Positions 25,753 to 34,568 of a stretch of 64,000 nucleotides of DNA are shown in pieces. The notes beneath the pieces are model-generated. The model ran no database searches and had not been told where the DNA came from. It saw only the letters and a list, made by a program, of their open reading frames with translations. Origin of the DNA: Aurantimicrobium sp. INA4 (GTDB taxonomy: Bacteria > Actinomycetota > Actinomycetes > Actinomycetales > Microbacteriaceae); contig NZ_AP027040.1 in assembly GCF_027924525.1 (NCBI RefSeq), positions 1,517,032-1,581,031 of the forward strand. Reading direction: 5' to 3'. How positions within the stretch are numbered: the first letter of the stretch is position 1; every line of letters starts with the position of its first letter. The position numbers and the translations under genes were made by a program.

Positions 25753-26799
25753 ATGCAGCGAGTACACGATGCCGCTTGGCGCGGCTTTGCCTCAGATAAC
25801 TATGCCGGTGTTCACCCCCGAGTTCTCGAAGCTCTCTCGGCGGTGAACGGTGGACATCAGATCGCCTATGGCGAGGATGTCTACACCGAACACCTTCACC
25901 AGGTCATGACGACCCACTTTGGCATGGGCATCGAGGTATTCCCAGTATTTAACGGAACCGGTGCAAACGTGATGAGCCTGCAGTCACTGCTGCCTCGCTG
26001 GGGTGGTGTGATTTGTGCTCAAACTGCACACGTAAACAATGACGAATCCAATGCCCCTGAAGCTGTGGGTGGAATCAAGTTGCTCACGGTGGAAACACCA
26101 GATGGCAAGCTCACTCCCGAACTCATTGACCAGCAGGCTCACGGTCGCGGTGATGAGCACCGTGCCCAGCCGCTGGCCGTGACCATTACCCAGTCAACTG
26201 AACTGGGAACGGTTTACACCCCCGAAGAAGTGAAAGCGATTGCTGAACACACCCACTCCATGGGAATGAAACTGCACATGGATGGTGCGCGCATTTCTAA
26301 CGCTGCAGCTTCCTTAGGAGTTCCTTTCCGTGCGTTTACCCGTGATGCTGGCGTTGACATTCTCAGTTTTGGTGGAACCAAGAACGGTCTCATGGGCGCC
26401 GAAGCAATCGTTGTGCTCAACACTGACGCCGTGGACGGATTGATCTATTCCCGCAAGATGAACATGCAGCTGGCATCCAAGATGCGCTTCACTTCTGCTC
26501 AACTCATTGCATTACTCGAGGGTGACCTCTGGCACCACCTTGCCAACCACGCTAACCAGATGGCTCGGCGTTTGCGCTCAGCCCTGGAAGGAACCCCGGG
26601 CATTACTTTCACTCAGCAAACCCAGGCAAATGGTGTCTTTGTCATTTTGCCACCAGGAGTAGCTGACGAACTGCGCAAGGAATTCCGTTTCTACGACTGG
26701 AACCCTGCAACCGGCGAAGTGCGCTGGATGTGTGCGTGGGACACCACAGAAGATGACATTGACTATTTCGCTGAGGCAGTGAAGAAGGTTTTGGAATAA
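25753..26799 (+). CDS. Threonine aldolase (beta-eliminating lyase family)
   Basis: PLP-dependent enzyme of 348 residues that splits threonine or allo-threonine into glycine and acetaldehyde. It has DNYAGVHPRVLEAL at the start, then FNGTGANVMSL, HMDGARISNAA and the PLP-binding Lys210 in SFGGTKNGLMGAEA. A -10 TAGGCT (25740-25745) lies 7 nt before ATG, which suggests a leaderless or nearly leaderless mRNA. Its stop codon lies inside the palindrome that precedes the next TetR gene. Confidence 0.92.
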   Translation: MQRVHDAAWRGFASDNYAGVHPRVLEALSAVNGGHQIAYGEDVYTEHLHQVMTTHFGMGIEVFPVFNGTGANVMSLQSLLPRWGGVICAQTAHVNNDESNAPEAVGGIKLLTVETPDGKLTPELIDQQAHGRGDEHRAQPLAVTITQSTELGTVYTPEEVKAIAEHTHSMGMKLHMDGARISNAAASLGVPFRAFTRDAGVDILSFGGTKNGLMGAEAIVVLNTDAVDGLIYSRKMNMQLASKMRFTSAQLIALLEGDLWHHLANHANQMARRLRSALEGTPGITFTQQTQANGVFVILPPGVADELRKEFRFYDWNPATGEVRWMCAWDTTEDDIDYFAEAVKKVLE

Positions 26800-26820
26800 T
26801 TGACTAAATAGTCAATTATT
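26795..26820. promoter_or_regulatory. Perfect 26-bp palindrome, TetR operator candidate
   Basis: Two 12-bp arms (core TTGACTA / TAGTCAA) flank an AA centre. It ends 2 nt before the -10 TATTCT (26823-26828) of the TetR gene and covers the spacer and -35 region, the ideal place for autorepression. It also spans the stop codon of the threonine aldolase gene. Confidence 0.75.
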
Positions 26821-26834
26821 TTTATTCTGGTCGT

Positions 26835-27197
26835 ATGGCCAGACCTAGAAAATTCGACGAGGTCGAAGTTGTTCAGCAAGCAATGTCTTTGTTTGCCCAA
26901 AACGGGTTCAACGCTACCTCTATAGATGAACTTGTTGAAGCAACAGGATTGCTAAGAGGAAGTCTCTACAAAGCCTTCGGTTCAAAATTGAACATTTTTC
27001 TCATTGGCTTTGAAGAATGTGCTGCGGCGTTCGATGTTGATAACGAACGCCATCTTGATTTGTTGACAGTCGCGCTTCGAGATCTCACGCTGTCAGATGA
27101 TTCCACGAAAGAAATTTGTCAAAAAATCCTGGCAAATCATTCAGATTCACTAGCACTCAACTTAGGAAAAAACCTTCTGCAGAGAATGGAGAAATAG
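26835..27197 (+). CDS. Miniature TetR-family regulator
   Basis: TetR-type protein of only 120 residues; full-length members are usually about 180-220. The DNA-binding domain is complete (MARPRKFDEVEVVQQAMSLF, then ATSIDELVEATGLLRGSLYK). The ligand domain is reduced to some 65 residues with no truncated homologous frame obvious after the stop. The mRNA is probably leaderless (TATTCT 6 nt before ATG). A perfect palindrome lies directly upstream. The next gene begins 2 nt after the stop. The sequence appears richer in A/T than its neighbours, which hints at acquisition. Confidence 0.85.
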   Translation: MARPRKFDEVEVVQQAMSLFAQNGFNATSIDELVEATGLLRGSLYKAFGSKLNIFLIGFEECAAAFDVDNERHLDLLTVALRDLTLSDDSTKEICQKILANHSDSLALNLGKNLLQRMEK

Positions 27198-27199
27198 CA

Positions 27200-27547
27200 A
27201 TGTCACTAATTTCGATCAACCATGAACACTTGATTGTAAATCTGAGCTTTTGGGAAAAAGTAGGTGGACTGTCAGGCAACATAATGGTCCCTCTTTCCCA
27301 CGTCCGTGGTGCTACAGATGACCCAAGTTTTATCCAACATGGACTTGGGTTCAGGTCAGGCGGAACAGGCTTTCCAGGGTTGATAGCAGAAGGCCACTTT
27401 AGAAAAAACGGTGACAGGCTCTTTGCAAGTTGGCGTAAGGGAGACCAAGTCGTTGTCATTGAGCTCGAAGGAGAGAAATGGGATCGTCTAGTAATTGGTT
27501 GCACCAATGCCAAGTCACTAGCTCAACTCATCAACAATTCCATTTAG
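27200..27547 (+). CDS. Small PH-like domain protein paired with mini-TetR
   Basis: A 115-residue protein of unknown function, predicted to be mostly beta strands with a C-terminal helix (NAKSLAQLINNSI). The arrangement (strand, short turn SHVRGATDDP, glycine-rich loops, then GDQVVVIELEG and a final helix) resembles bacterial PH-like domains; this is a fold guess. GGAG lies before ATG 27200, and the gene starts 2 nt after the mini-TetR stop, so the two are coupled. It has no signal peptide or membrane segment. Confidence 0.7.
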   Translation: MSLISINHEHLIVNLSFWEKVGGLSGNIMVPLSHVRGATDDPSFIQHGLGFRSGGTGFPGLIAEGHFRKNGDRLFASWRKGDQVVVIELEGEKWDRLVIGCTNAKSLAQLINNSI

Positions 27548-27552
27548 AAAAT

Positions 27553-27586
27553 GAAGAAAGCCCCCGATCTCTCGGGGGCTTTCTTC
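27553..27586. terminator. Bidirectional terminator
   Basis: Arms 27553-27567 and 27572-27586 are perfect 15-bp complements around a TCTC loop, A/T-rich at the base. It separates the convergent PH-like and nitroreductase genes. Confidence 0.88.
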
Positions 27587-27595
27587 GTTGAAGAT

Positions 27596-28183
27596 TTAGT
27601 CTTCGAATGCGTCGTAGCGAACAATCTCGGCAAGCTCGTGACGAACACGAGGTGCTGTCTCACGCTCAGCAAGAGGCTCTGGGAGCAAGTCTGCTGGAGC
27701 AAGCTTGCCTACAGCAATTGCAACAAATGCTTCAAAGCCAGCAGGAAGGTTAAAGATTTCCTTAAGTGCCTTCACATCTGTTCCAGCAACCTGGTGAACA
27801 TAGAGTCCGTCGGTTTGTGCCTGAATAGAGAAGTGGGCAACAGACTGACCCAGGTCATAGATTGCGTAGGGGTTAGGAGTTCCATCAGCGCCTGCGGTCT
27901 GAGCAATAGCAACAACGATGGCTGATGCATTGGGCATCCACGCGGTGTTCCAGCCTGCAAGGGTGGGAACAATCTTGTTGAAGGTGTCATCGCCGCGGAA
28001 ACCAACTATGAATCGCCAAGGCTGGCTGTTGTTTGCCGAAGGTGACCACCGAGCTGCTTCAAAAGCAGGAGTGAGGTCTGCTTGTGTCAGCACTGCGGTG
28101 GTGTCGTAAGAACGAGGACTCCAACGGGCTGCAAGTACGGGGTTAATGGGAACACTGGTGTGTGCGGTGCGTGACATGTTCAT
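27596..28183 (-). CDS. Nitroreductase family protein
   Basis: FMN-dependent NAD(P)H oxidoreductase of 195 residues. The FMN-binding block RWSPRSYD lies at about 22-29, AARWSPSANNSQPWRFIVG at about 44-62, and DLGQSVAHFSIQA near the middle. Substrates may include nitroaromatics or quinones, but none can be named. The second Met (ATG 28177) may be the true start: AAGGAT is 6 nt before it, while the first ATG abuts that sequence. Confidence 0.9.
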   Translation of the reverse strand: MNMSRTAHTSVPINPVLAARWSPRSYDTTAVLTQADLTPAFEAARWSPSANNSQPWRFIVGFRGDDTFNKIVPTLAGWNTAWMPNASAIVVAIAQTAGADGTPNPYAIYDLGQSVAHFSIQAQTDGLYVHQVAGTDVKALKEIFNLPAGFEAFVAIAVGKLAPADLLPEPLAERETAPRVRHELAEIVRYDAFED

Positions 28184-28226
28184 CCTTGTTTTTGTTGAGG
28201 TAAAGCCGTGGGTTTTCCATGCAGGA

Positions 28227-28263
28227 GCACGGGCATCCGATAGTGATAACCGGATACCCGTGC
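28227..28263 (-). terminator. Candidate terminator of clpB
   Basis: Arms 28227-28239 and 28251-28263 form 13 bp with one G-U pair on the minus-strand RNA, with an 11-nt loop. No clear U tract follows. Confidence 0.5.
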
Positions 28264-28287
28264 GGTTATTCCCAAAAAGGGAAAAGT

Positions 28288-30483
28288 TTATTCATCAGCC
28301 ATGAGCTCGGCTTCGATGAAAGGGTCTTCATCCCCTGCGTCGAAGACGGGGTGAATCTTGTCTGAACTCACGGTGAGGTGGTCACCGTCAAGATCAACTC
28401 GAACAAGGTCACCATCTCGCACAGCACCAGCAAGGATTGCTGTTGCCAGACGGTCATCAATCTCGTGCTGCATCAGGCGGCGAAGAGGACGTGCTCCATA
28501 GATGGGGTCATAACCACGCTCCGCCAACCAGGTCCGAGCTGCAGGAGTGACGGCAAGTTCAAGCCGTCGCTCTGCCAGACGCTTCTGGAGACGATCGATA
28601 TACAACTCGACGATTTGTCCGAGATCTTCTTGGCTCAGAGCCGAGAACACCACAATGTCGTCCAAACGGTTGACGAACTCAGGCTTGAATGCTTGACGCA
28701 CGGTCTCGTTGACAGCACGTTCCTTCTCGTCCCAGCTCAGGTCGGGATCAATCAAGAACTGTGAACCGAGGTTCGAGGTGAGAATCAGGATGACGTTGCG
28801 GAAGTCCACGGTGTGACCCTGGCCGTCAGTCAGGCGTCCGTCGTCAAGAACCTGGAGCAAGACGTCGAAAACTTCAGGGTGTGCTTTCTCTACTTCGTCG
28901 AGCAATACAACCGAGTAGGGGCGACGGCGCACTGCCTCAGTGAGTTGTCCACCTGCTTCATACCCGATGTATCCGGGAGGAGCACCAACCAGACGCGAGA
29001 CGGAGTGCTTCTCACCGTATTCGCTCATGTCGATACGAATCATGGCCTTTTCGTCATCAAAGAGATACTCAGCGAGCGCTTTAGCGAGCTCTGTCTTTCC
29101 AACGCCAGTGGGGCCCAGGAACAGGAAGGATCCGGTTGGGCGATCGGGGTCAGAAATTCCAGCGCGCGAACGACGAACAGATTCGGAAACAGCTTGCACT
29201 GCTTTCTTCTGTCCAATGAGGCGCTTGCCAATTTCGTTTTCTAGGTTGAGCAGTTTCTCTGTCTCACCTTTGGTCAGACGATCAACAGGAATGCCGGTCC
29301 ATGCGGCAATCACCGAAGCGATGTCTTCGCTGGTGACCTGGTCATTGACCATGCGTTCGGTGTCTGTTTGTTCTGCTGATTCGGCGTCAGCTAACTCACG
29401 TTCGAGCTGCGGAATCTCTGCATAGAGCAAACGGCTGGCTTGTTCGAGCTGGCCTTCACGTTGTGCACGTTCTGCCTGAATACGCGCGGCATCTAGTTTG
29501 GTCTTGAGCTCACCGACACGGTTGAGTGCGCTGCGCTCTTGTTCCCAGCGACGTTCAAGGTCTTCGAGACGTGCGTTGCGTTCAGCCATGTCTTCACGCA
29601 GTTTCGCAAGACGTTCTTTGGAGGCGTCGTCCTTCTCTTTCTTCAGAGCAAGCTCTTCAAGCTTGAGTCGGTCAACACTGCGGCGCAGTTCATCAATCTC
29701 GACGGGAGCCGAGTCAATTTCCATACGCAGGCGGCTCGCTGCTTCATCGATGAGGTCGATGGCCTTGTCAGGAAGCTGCCGGCTGGTGATGTACCGGTTG
29801 GATAGTGCTGCGGCAGCAACGAGTGCGTTGTCTGCAATAGCTACCTTGTGGTGTGCCTCGTAACGCTCTTTGAGCCCACGAAGGATTGCCACAGTGTCTT
29901 CAACACTGGGCTCGCCCACGAAAACTTGCTGGAAACGACGCTCGAGTGCTGCGTCCTTCTCAATGAACTCACGGTACTCATCCAGGGTGGTGGCACCGAT
30001 CAGGCGGAGCTCACCACGAGCAAGCATGGGCTTGAGCATGTTGGCTGCTGCCACGGAGCCTTCACCTCCGCCAGCACCCATCAGGGTGTGGAGTTCGTCG
30101 ATGAAGGTGATGATCTGACCATCTGAGTCATTGATTTCTTTGAGAACTGCCTTGAGGCGTTCTTCGAATTCACCTCGATACTTTGCACCTGCAATCAGGG
30201 CTGAGATATCGAGTGAGACAAGCTGCTTATCTTTCAAACTGTCGGCGACGTCACCAGCGACAATTCGCTGGGCGAGTCCTTCAACGACAGCAGTTTTTCC
30301 AACGCCTGGTTCACCGATCAGGACGGGGTTGTTCTTGGTTCGTCGAGTTAGCACTTGGCTGACTCGACGGATTTCGGCATCACGGCCGATGACGGGGTCG
30401 AGCTTGCCGCTCTTTGCAATTTCAGTGAGGTTAACACCAAATTGTTCGAGCGCGCTCTTGTTTTCTTGCGGCTCTTGTTGCAT
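28288..30483 (-). CDS. clpB: ClpB disaggregase lacking the N-terminal domain
   Basis: Hexameric AAA+ unfoldase of 731 residues that works with DnaK to rescue aggregated proteins. The first nucleotide-binding domain has GEPGVGKTA at 57-65 and [17 protein letters not shown]. The coiled middle domain (about 270-400) is present. The second domain has GPTGVGKTE and [15 protein letters not shown]. The N-terminal substrate domain of usual ClpB (about 145 residues) is absent; the protein starts with a short polar tail followed by [19 protein letters not shown]. No IGF/IGL loop for ClpP is seen. AAGGAG precedes the ATG, and a HAIR element lies at 30523-30543, so HspR should control it. Confidence 0.93.
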   Translation of the reverse strand: MQQEPQENKSALEQFGVNLTEIAKSGKLDPVIGRDAEIRRVSQVLTRRTKNNPVLIGEPGVGKTAVVEGLAQRIVAGDVADSLKDKQLVSLDISALIAGAKYRGEFEERLKAVLKEINDSDGQIITFIDELHTLMGAGGGEGSVAAANMLKPMLARGELRLIGATTLDEYREFIEKDAALERRFQQVFVGEPSVEDTVAILRGLKERYEAHHKVAIADNALVAAAALSNRYITSRQLPDKAIDLIDEAASRLRMEIDSAPVEIDELRRSVDRLKLEELALKKEKDDASKERLAKLREDMAERNARLEDLERRWEQERSALNRVGELKTKLDAARIQAERAQREGQLEQASRLLYAEIPQLERELADAESAEQTDTERMVNDQVTSEDIASVIAAWTGIPVDRLTKGETEKLLNLENEIGKRLIGQKKAVQAVSESVRRSRAGISDPDRPTGSFLFLGPTGVGKTELAKALAEYLFDDEKAMIRIDMSEYGEKHSVSRLVGAPPGYIGYEAGGQLTEAVRRRPYSVVLLDEVEKAHPEVFDVLLQVLDDGRLTDGQGHTVDFRNVILILTSNLGSQFLIDPDLSWDEKERAVNETVRQAFKPEFVNRLDDIVVFSALSQEDLGQIVELYIDRLQKRLAERRLELAVTPAARTWLAERGYDPIYGARPLRRLMQHEIDDRLATAILAGAVRDGDLVRVDLDGDHLTVSSDKIHPVFDAGDEDPFIEAELMADE

Positions 30484-30522
30484 GTTTTCTTTCTCCTTGT
30501 GTGGATTTCATCACCAAACAAA

Positions 30523-30543
30523 GTTGAGTGATGATGACTCAAG
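30523..30543. promoter_or_regulatory. HAIR element (HspR operator) upstream of clpB
   Basis: On the minus strand CTTGAGT-N7-ACTCAAC differs from the actinobacterial consensus CTTGAGT-N7-ACTCAAG at only the last base. It lies 40-60 nt before the clpB start. Confidence 0.88.
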
Positions 30544-30597
30544 TTTACTCCTCTGGTCCTATTTTCTCTAGGCCTGAAGCTGAAAGAAAGCTGAGAA

Positions 30598-31758
30598 CTA
30601 CCCCTTGATGGACTTCGTCACCGTGAACTTCGGAGTCCTGCGAACCTCACGGGTCTCTCCCACTAGTTTGCGCAATGCGGGCTTGTAACTCAGGTGGCGA
30701 TTAGCCACCACCCACAATTCCCCGCCAGGTCTGAGCACCCTTCCTGCCTCGGCAAACAGCCTCAAGCTCGTGCCTGCATGAACGGCAGCGCCGGAGTGAA
30801 AAGGCGGGTTGAACAGAATGAGGTCGGCGGAGCTGTCTTCTTGTGAAGACAGTCCGTCGTCGCGAACCACAGTGACGCGATCACTGAGGTTGTTTGCCTC
30901 CATAGTTGCTCTCGCTGATTCGACAGCGGCGGCAGACTGATCGCTGGCGATCACTGTCGCTGTTGGTCGAAGTTTTGCTATTTGGGCAGCGAGAACACCC
31001 GTTCCACAACCAAAGTCAATAATGCGCATACCCTGCTGACCCGAAACTCTGTCTAACACCGCAAGCAGGTCGTAGGTGCCTATGTCGATAGAGATTCCTG
31101 CAAAAGCACCACCTTGAGCACACACCGTCAGATCAACATCCGCGTGGTATTCACTCTTGGGCCATGAGGTGAGGGCCTCGAGCGCTGCTTGTTTCTTTGG
31201 TCCACGTGCGCGAATGACACGTGACTTTTGCTCAGCAAGACTTGCTTCAACCTGAGTGAAAAACTTCCCCAAGGTCTCATTCATGCTCAGGGTCATGTGT
31301 TTGATGCGACCGCCGGCCAACACGAGAACATCGTCAGCAGAGTAGGCCGCAATAAGTGCCGCCCTTTGCTCTAATTGCTCCAGCGAGCGCGGTAAACGCA
31401 ACACAACAATCCTCGAGGAAACAACCAGTTCACTGGAAAGTGGAAGATTCTGAAAGGTCGATGAAGGCGGATAGGAATCCGAAAGTTCCTGCGCGTTATT
31501 CATCAGTGCAAGTTCACCTGAACGTGCATCTTGGTGAACAAGAACCTCAGTAAACCCAGCCTCAGCTAGGGCGCCTAATGTCAATGCTCCGTGAGTGTCT
31601 CCGATGATGGATAGCGGGCTTGCAAGCAGGGTTGGATCAATCTCAACAGCGCGCTGAAGTTCAGTTAACAGGAGACGGTCGGCGGCATCAACGGCAACGA
31701 GTTCGGGGGACTCCAGATCAGGCCAACGCCTGAGGGATTCGAAAGGAAATGAACTCAC
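30598..31758 (-). CDS. Class I SAM methyltransferase (RsmC/RlmG type)
   Basis: Predicted rRNA guanine-N2 methyltransferase of 386 residues, acting on 16S or 23S rRNA. The N-terminal half is a degenerate, non-catalytic methyltransferase-like domain, as in RsmC and RlmG. The C-terminal half has the SAM motif IDFGCGTGVLAAQIA (about 247-261) and the catalytic NPPFHSG (about 316-322). It starts with GTG 31758. TAGTCT (31765-31770, minus strand) sits 6 nt upstream and overlaps the stop codon of the preceding gene. Translational coupling through AAAGG is an alternative. The exact target base is not predictable. Confidence 0.88.
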   Translation of the reverse strand: MSSFPFESLRRWPDLESPELVAVDAADRLLLTELQRAVEIDPTLLASPLSIIGDTHGALTLGALAEAGFTEVLVHQDARSGELALMNNAQELSDSYPPSSTFQNLPLSSELVVSSRIVVLRLPRSLEQLEQRAALIAAYSADDVLVLAGGRIKHMTLSMNETLGKFFTQVEASLAEQKSRVIRARGPKKQAALEALTSWPKSEYHADVDLTVCAQGGAFAGISIDIGTYDLLAVLDRVSGQQGMRIIDFGCGTGVLAAQIAKLRPTATVIASDQSAAAVESARATMEANNLSDRVTVVRDDGLSSQEDSSADLILFNPPFHSGAAVHAGTSLRLFAEAGRVLRPGGELWVVANRHLSYKPALRKLVGETREVRRTPKFTVTKSIKG

Positions 31759-31767
31759 CCTTTGAGA

Positions 31768-32139
31768 CTATTCGGACTTGCCAACCTGCTTGTACAACTT
31801 GGAGATAACAAACCAGGAACCATCAACACGAAGCAAGCTGAGATAGTCCTGCATTACTCCGCCGAACATCTCGAGCTGGACTTTTGCGAGTGCAACCTCT
31901 GGTGAAATCTGGTCGACGAGGAGGACCTTGTCACGACGGACATTGCCCAAATCTTGTGGAGAGGTACGCGCTTCCATTTGTTCGTGATAAACATCGCGAG
32001 GACGAATCACGATCTCATCGTTCTCTGACGAGTAGAGGTTGCTGTCTTTGTGAAAGACCTTGTCGAAGAGGGACATGTCTTGCGAGTGCATGAGCTCAAA
32101 GTAATCATCGAGCAATGTTTGGATTCCTGCGTCAGTCAT
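31768..32139 (-). CDS. SnoaL/NTF2-like small protein
   Basis: A 123-residue protein with the cone-shaped SnoaL/NTF2 (DUF4440-like) fold. It has IQTLLDDYFELMHSQDMSLF at the start, RPRDVYHEQME in the middle and GVMQDYLSLLRVDGSWFVIS near the end. These domains act as small-molecule enzymes or binding modules; nothing in the sequence points to one. TAGTCT (32146-32151, minus strand) lies 6 nt before ATG. Confidence 0.8.
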   Translation of the reverse strand: MTDAGIQTLLDDYFELMHSQDMSLFDKVFHKDSNLYSSENDEIVIRPRDVYHEQMEARTSPQDLGNVRRDKVLLVDQISPEVALAKVQLEMFGGVMQDYLSLLRVDGSWFVISKLYKQVGKSE

Positions 32140-32154
32140 GGAACAAGACTAACT

Positions 32155-32424
32155 TCAGCGATCACCAAATTCTTTAGTCATGAGCAACTGGACATCACGG
32201 TCTAAGTGATCAAACCTGGCGTCCATGCGAGCCCCAAGTTCATTTCGCATGCTCGCCATTTCTGCGCGAAGCCCTGTCCCAATCATCCTGAAACTTGCAA
32301 AAACAACACCAATAAGGGCAAAAATCACTGCACTGAAAACTCCGATGAGAGTCCATACCTGTGGGTTATCCAAATAGATCACATCCCTATTGTTACTGGT
32401 TTTGATAAGAATCGCATCTGGCAA
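32155..32424 (-). CDS. Small single-pass membrane protein with coiled coil
   Basis: An 89-residue protein: a short N-terminal segment, one membrane helix (about 24-48) and a C-terminal amphipathic coil (LRAEMASMRNELGARMDARF) likely in the cytoplasm. The frame opens with TTG 32424 and has no good ribosome-binding site, so the start is doubtful. Such tail-coil proteins are common and their function is unknown. Confidence 0.55.
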   Translation of the reverse strand: MPDAILIKTSNNRDVIYLDNPQVWTLIGVFSAVIFALIGVVFASFRMIGTGLRAEMASMRNELGARMDARFDHLDRDVQLLMTKEFGDR

Positions 32425-32486
32425 TTGAGCGATAGGCGATACCGCTCTGGCAGTGAGTAATTCTGGAAAATGTGAACTGTGAAGGA

Positions 32487-32903
32487 CTAGTCACGTCCGA
32501 AGGGACGCCAAACCACAACATCTGTGCGGCGGCGAGCGCGAGTTCCAGCCCGCAGGCTTTCCACGTCACCTGCAGGTCCTGCAGCGAAGACGCGACGGCC
32601 TGGCTGGTTGAGCAGAGCGTCCGCAAGGGTGGCTTCGAGTTCTCGAACTCGCACACGCAGTGCGTCATTTTGATTCTCTAAATCCAGAACGCGACGGATG
32701 CCCTCTAGGGAGAGACCTTCCGCGCTAAGTCTGGCAACTTCGCGAAGCTGAGCAACGTTACGCATGGAATAACGCCTGGATTGACCCGCTGTTCGGCCTG
32801 GCTGAACCAGGCCGATGCGGTCATACTGCCGCAGGGTCTGCGGGTGCATTCCCGCAAGTTCTGCAGCCATCGAGATAGTAAAGATCGGCTGGTTCTCGTC
32901 CAT
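32487..32903 (-). CDS. hspR: Heat-shock repressor HspR
   Basis: MerR-type repressor of 138 residues that binds HAIR sites together with DnaK as co-repressor. The winged helix has ISMAAELAGMHPQTLRQYDR near residues 10-29 and GRTAGQSRRYS. A dimerising helix follows (LDLENQNDALRVRVRELEA). The C-terminus is basic (RAGTRARRR). It is the last gene of dnaK-grpE-dnaJ-hspR, the usual actinobacterial order, which gives a feedback loop on the operon and on clpB. Confidence 0.93.
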   Translation of the reverse strand: MDENQPIFTISMAAELAGMHPQTLRQYDRIGLVQPGRTAGQSRRYSMRNVAQLREVARLSAEGLSLEGIRRVLDLENQNDALRVRVRELEATLADALLNQPGRRVFAAGPAGDVESLRAGTRARRRTDVVVWRPFGRD

Positions 32904-32932
32904 GCTTTTCCTTATCTCTTGAGGGGTGTTGG

Positions 32933-33910
32933 CTAGCGCTTTGCTTCTGCAAGCAAGTCTGCGCGAGGGTTCTCACTTGGCGCAACAGATGCGAACTTTT
33001 CGAGGGCTTCTTTAGCAGCGTCATCGAGATGGCTCGGGACAGCAATTTGAACAACAGCGAGGAGGTCGCCTGTTCCCTTTGCTGTCTTAATGCCACGACC
33101 CTTAACGCGCAGGGAACGTCCACTCGGTGTGCCCGAAGCAACTTTGAGCTTGACGGTCTCACCCTCAGGGGTGGGAACCTCAATGGTTGCCCCCAGTGCT
33201 GCCTCTGTGAAGGTGACTGGGACATTCACTTTGATGTTGAGTCCGTCACGCTCGAAGACAGGGTGCTTCTTCACCTTGACGGTGAGAACAATGTCACCTG
33301 CTTCGCCACCGTCGGGGCTGGGATAGCCCTTGCCACGAAGACGGATTTTCTGTCCATCAGCAACACCGGCAGGGATTTTCACCTTGACGGTTCGGCCCTC
33401 ACTGGTCTGCAAGCTCATGGTGTCGCCATGGAATGCTTCAAAGAAATCGATAGTGACAGAGGAGACAATGTCTTGTCCCTTCTGTGGGCCACCAAATCCA
33501 CGGAAACCGCCGGAGGCCTGGCCGAATCGGCCACCTCCGCCGCCAAACATTCCGCCGAAGATATCTTCAAAGCCGCCTCCCTGTTGGAAGGTGTACTGCT
33601 GGCCGCCACGGCCAAACCCGCTGAAGGCATCCTCGAAACCGCCTTGAGGTCCGCCTGCACTAAAGCGTGCACCGGAACCCATGGCGCGAATCTGGTCATA
33701 CTCAGCACGCTGCTCCTTATCGGAGAGCACAGAGTACGCTTCAGAGATTTCCTTGAATTTCGCTTCTGCCTTGGCGTTTCCCTGATTGGAGTCAGGGTGA
33801 TATTCGCGAGCGAGCTTGCGATAGACCTTCTTCAGTTCAGCTTCCGAAGCGTCTTTGGAGACGCCGAGGACTTTGTAAAAGTCTTTATCGAACCAATCTT
33901 GACTGGCCAT
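32933..33910 (-). CDS. dnaJ: DnaJ-type co-chaperone without zinc fingers
   Basis: J-domain protein of 325 residues that stimulates DnaK ATPase and delivers substrates. The J domain (about 9-72) has HPD at 38-40. A Gly/Phe-rich linker (about 80-140) follows, then two beta-barrel substrate domains with GVADGQKIRLRGKGYP. The four CxxCxGxG zinc-finger repeats of type I DnaJ are absent, so this is a type II (CbpA/DnaJ1-like) protein. It lies 32 nt after grpE and 29 nt before hspR. Confidence 0.93.
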   Translation of the reverse strand: MASQDWFDKDFYKVLGVSKDASEAELKKVYRKLAREYHPDSNQGNAKAEAKFKEISEAYSVLSDKEQRAEYDQIRAMGSGARFSAGGPQGGFEDAFSGFGRGGQQYTFQQGGGFEDIFGGMFGGGGGRFGQASGGFRGFGGPQKGQDIVSSVTIDFFEAFHGDTMSLQTSEGRTVKVKIPAGVADGQKIRLRGKGYPSPDGGEAGDIVLTVKVKKHPVFERDGLNIKVNVPVTFTEAALGATIEVPTPEGETVKLKVASGTPSGRSLRVKGRGIKTAKGTGDLLAVVQIAVPSHLDDAAKEALEKFASVAPSENPRADLLAEAKR

Positions 33911-33942
33911 ATGCGCCTCCTTTCTTTACGTCGTTTCGGATA

Positions 33943-34566
33943 CTAGTTTGCAGGAACAGCAACAACAACCTTTGCTGCGCGAACCTGTGTGGTGCCGATC
34001 ATGTACCCGGTCTCCACAACATCCAGCACCGTCTCTGCTGTGACATCTGGTGAAGGCTGCTGCAGAATCGCTTCGTGCAGGTTCGGGTCAAAAAGGTCAC
34101 CTGCTGCACCATAGGCAACGAGACCAAGGCGCTCGGTTGCACCACGCAGTTTGCCGGCGATGGCGGCCAGGGCAGAGCCCTCTGCCAGGTCGCCGTGCTT
34201 TTCTGCACGGTCAATGTCATCGAGGACAGGAAGAAGAATCTTCACGGTGTCTCCGATGATGCGCTCTCGTTCAATCTCTCGGTTGGCTTCGGTGCGCTTG
34301 CGGTAATTGGCGTATTCAGCGGTTACGCGCTGAAGGTCAGCCAAACGCTCTGCTGCCAGATCACTTTCTGCCTGCTCGAGGAAAGAAAGGTCGGCATCTG
34401 TCAGCGAGGTTTCTACATCGGCGTCTTCAAAGGAAGCGTCTTCAGTAGGTCCGTCATATCCAGGGTCTTCAGCAAAGCCGGCGTTCTCGCCAACCTCACT
34501 GGTGTCCCCTGCGGAGGAGCCCCCGTTCAGGGGCTCCTCTACTGGGTTCTCGTTCTGGTCGGACAT
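33943..34566 (-). CDS. grpE: GrpE nucleotide exchange factor
   Basis: Exchange factor for DnaK, 207 residues. An acidic disordered N-terminus (about 1-60) is followed by a long coiled coil (DLAAERLADLQRVTAEYANY RKR region) and the C-terminal beta domain with PSPDVTAETVLDVVETGY and KVVVAVPAN. It begins 2 nt after the dnaK stop. A 10-bp hairpin (34514-34539) falls within its first codons and might tune its level relative to DnaK. Confidence 0.93.
   Translation of the reverse strand: MSDQNENPVEEPLNGGSSAGDTSEVGENAGFAEDPGYDGPTEDASFEDADVETSLTDADLSFLEQAESDLAAERLADLQRVTAEYANYRKRTEANREIERERIIGDTVKILLPVLDDIDRAEKHGDLAEGSALAAIAGKLRGATERLGLVAYGAAGDLFDPNLHEAILQQPSPDVTAETVLDVVETGYMIGTTQVRAAKVVVAVPAN
34514..34539 (-). 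other. Hairpin inside the 5' end of grpE
   Basis: Arms 34514-34523 and 34530-34539 pair perfectly (10 bp, GC-rich, 6-nt loop) 27-52 nt into the coding region, directly after the dnaK/grpE junction. No U tract follows, so attenuation or mRNA processing is possible but unproven. Confidence 0.4.
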
Positions 34567-34568
34567 GC

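Noticed and set aside
25003..25767. Long minus-strand reading frame (254 codons) opposite the DUF6421 gene
   Set aside because: It is antisense to a well-conserved gene with strong codon bias, shows no domain, and its composition follows from the opposite strand.
33029..33946. Plus-strand frame of 305 codons opposite dnaJ
   Set aside because: Shadow of dnaJ: no recognisable domain, no ribosome-binding site, Cys/Leu-rich translation typical of antisense frames.
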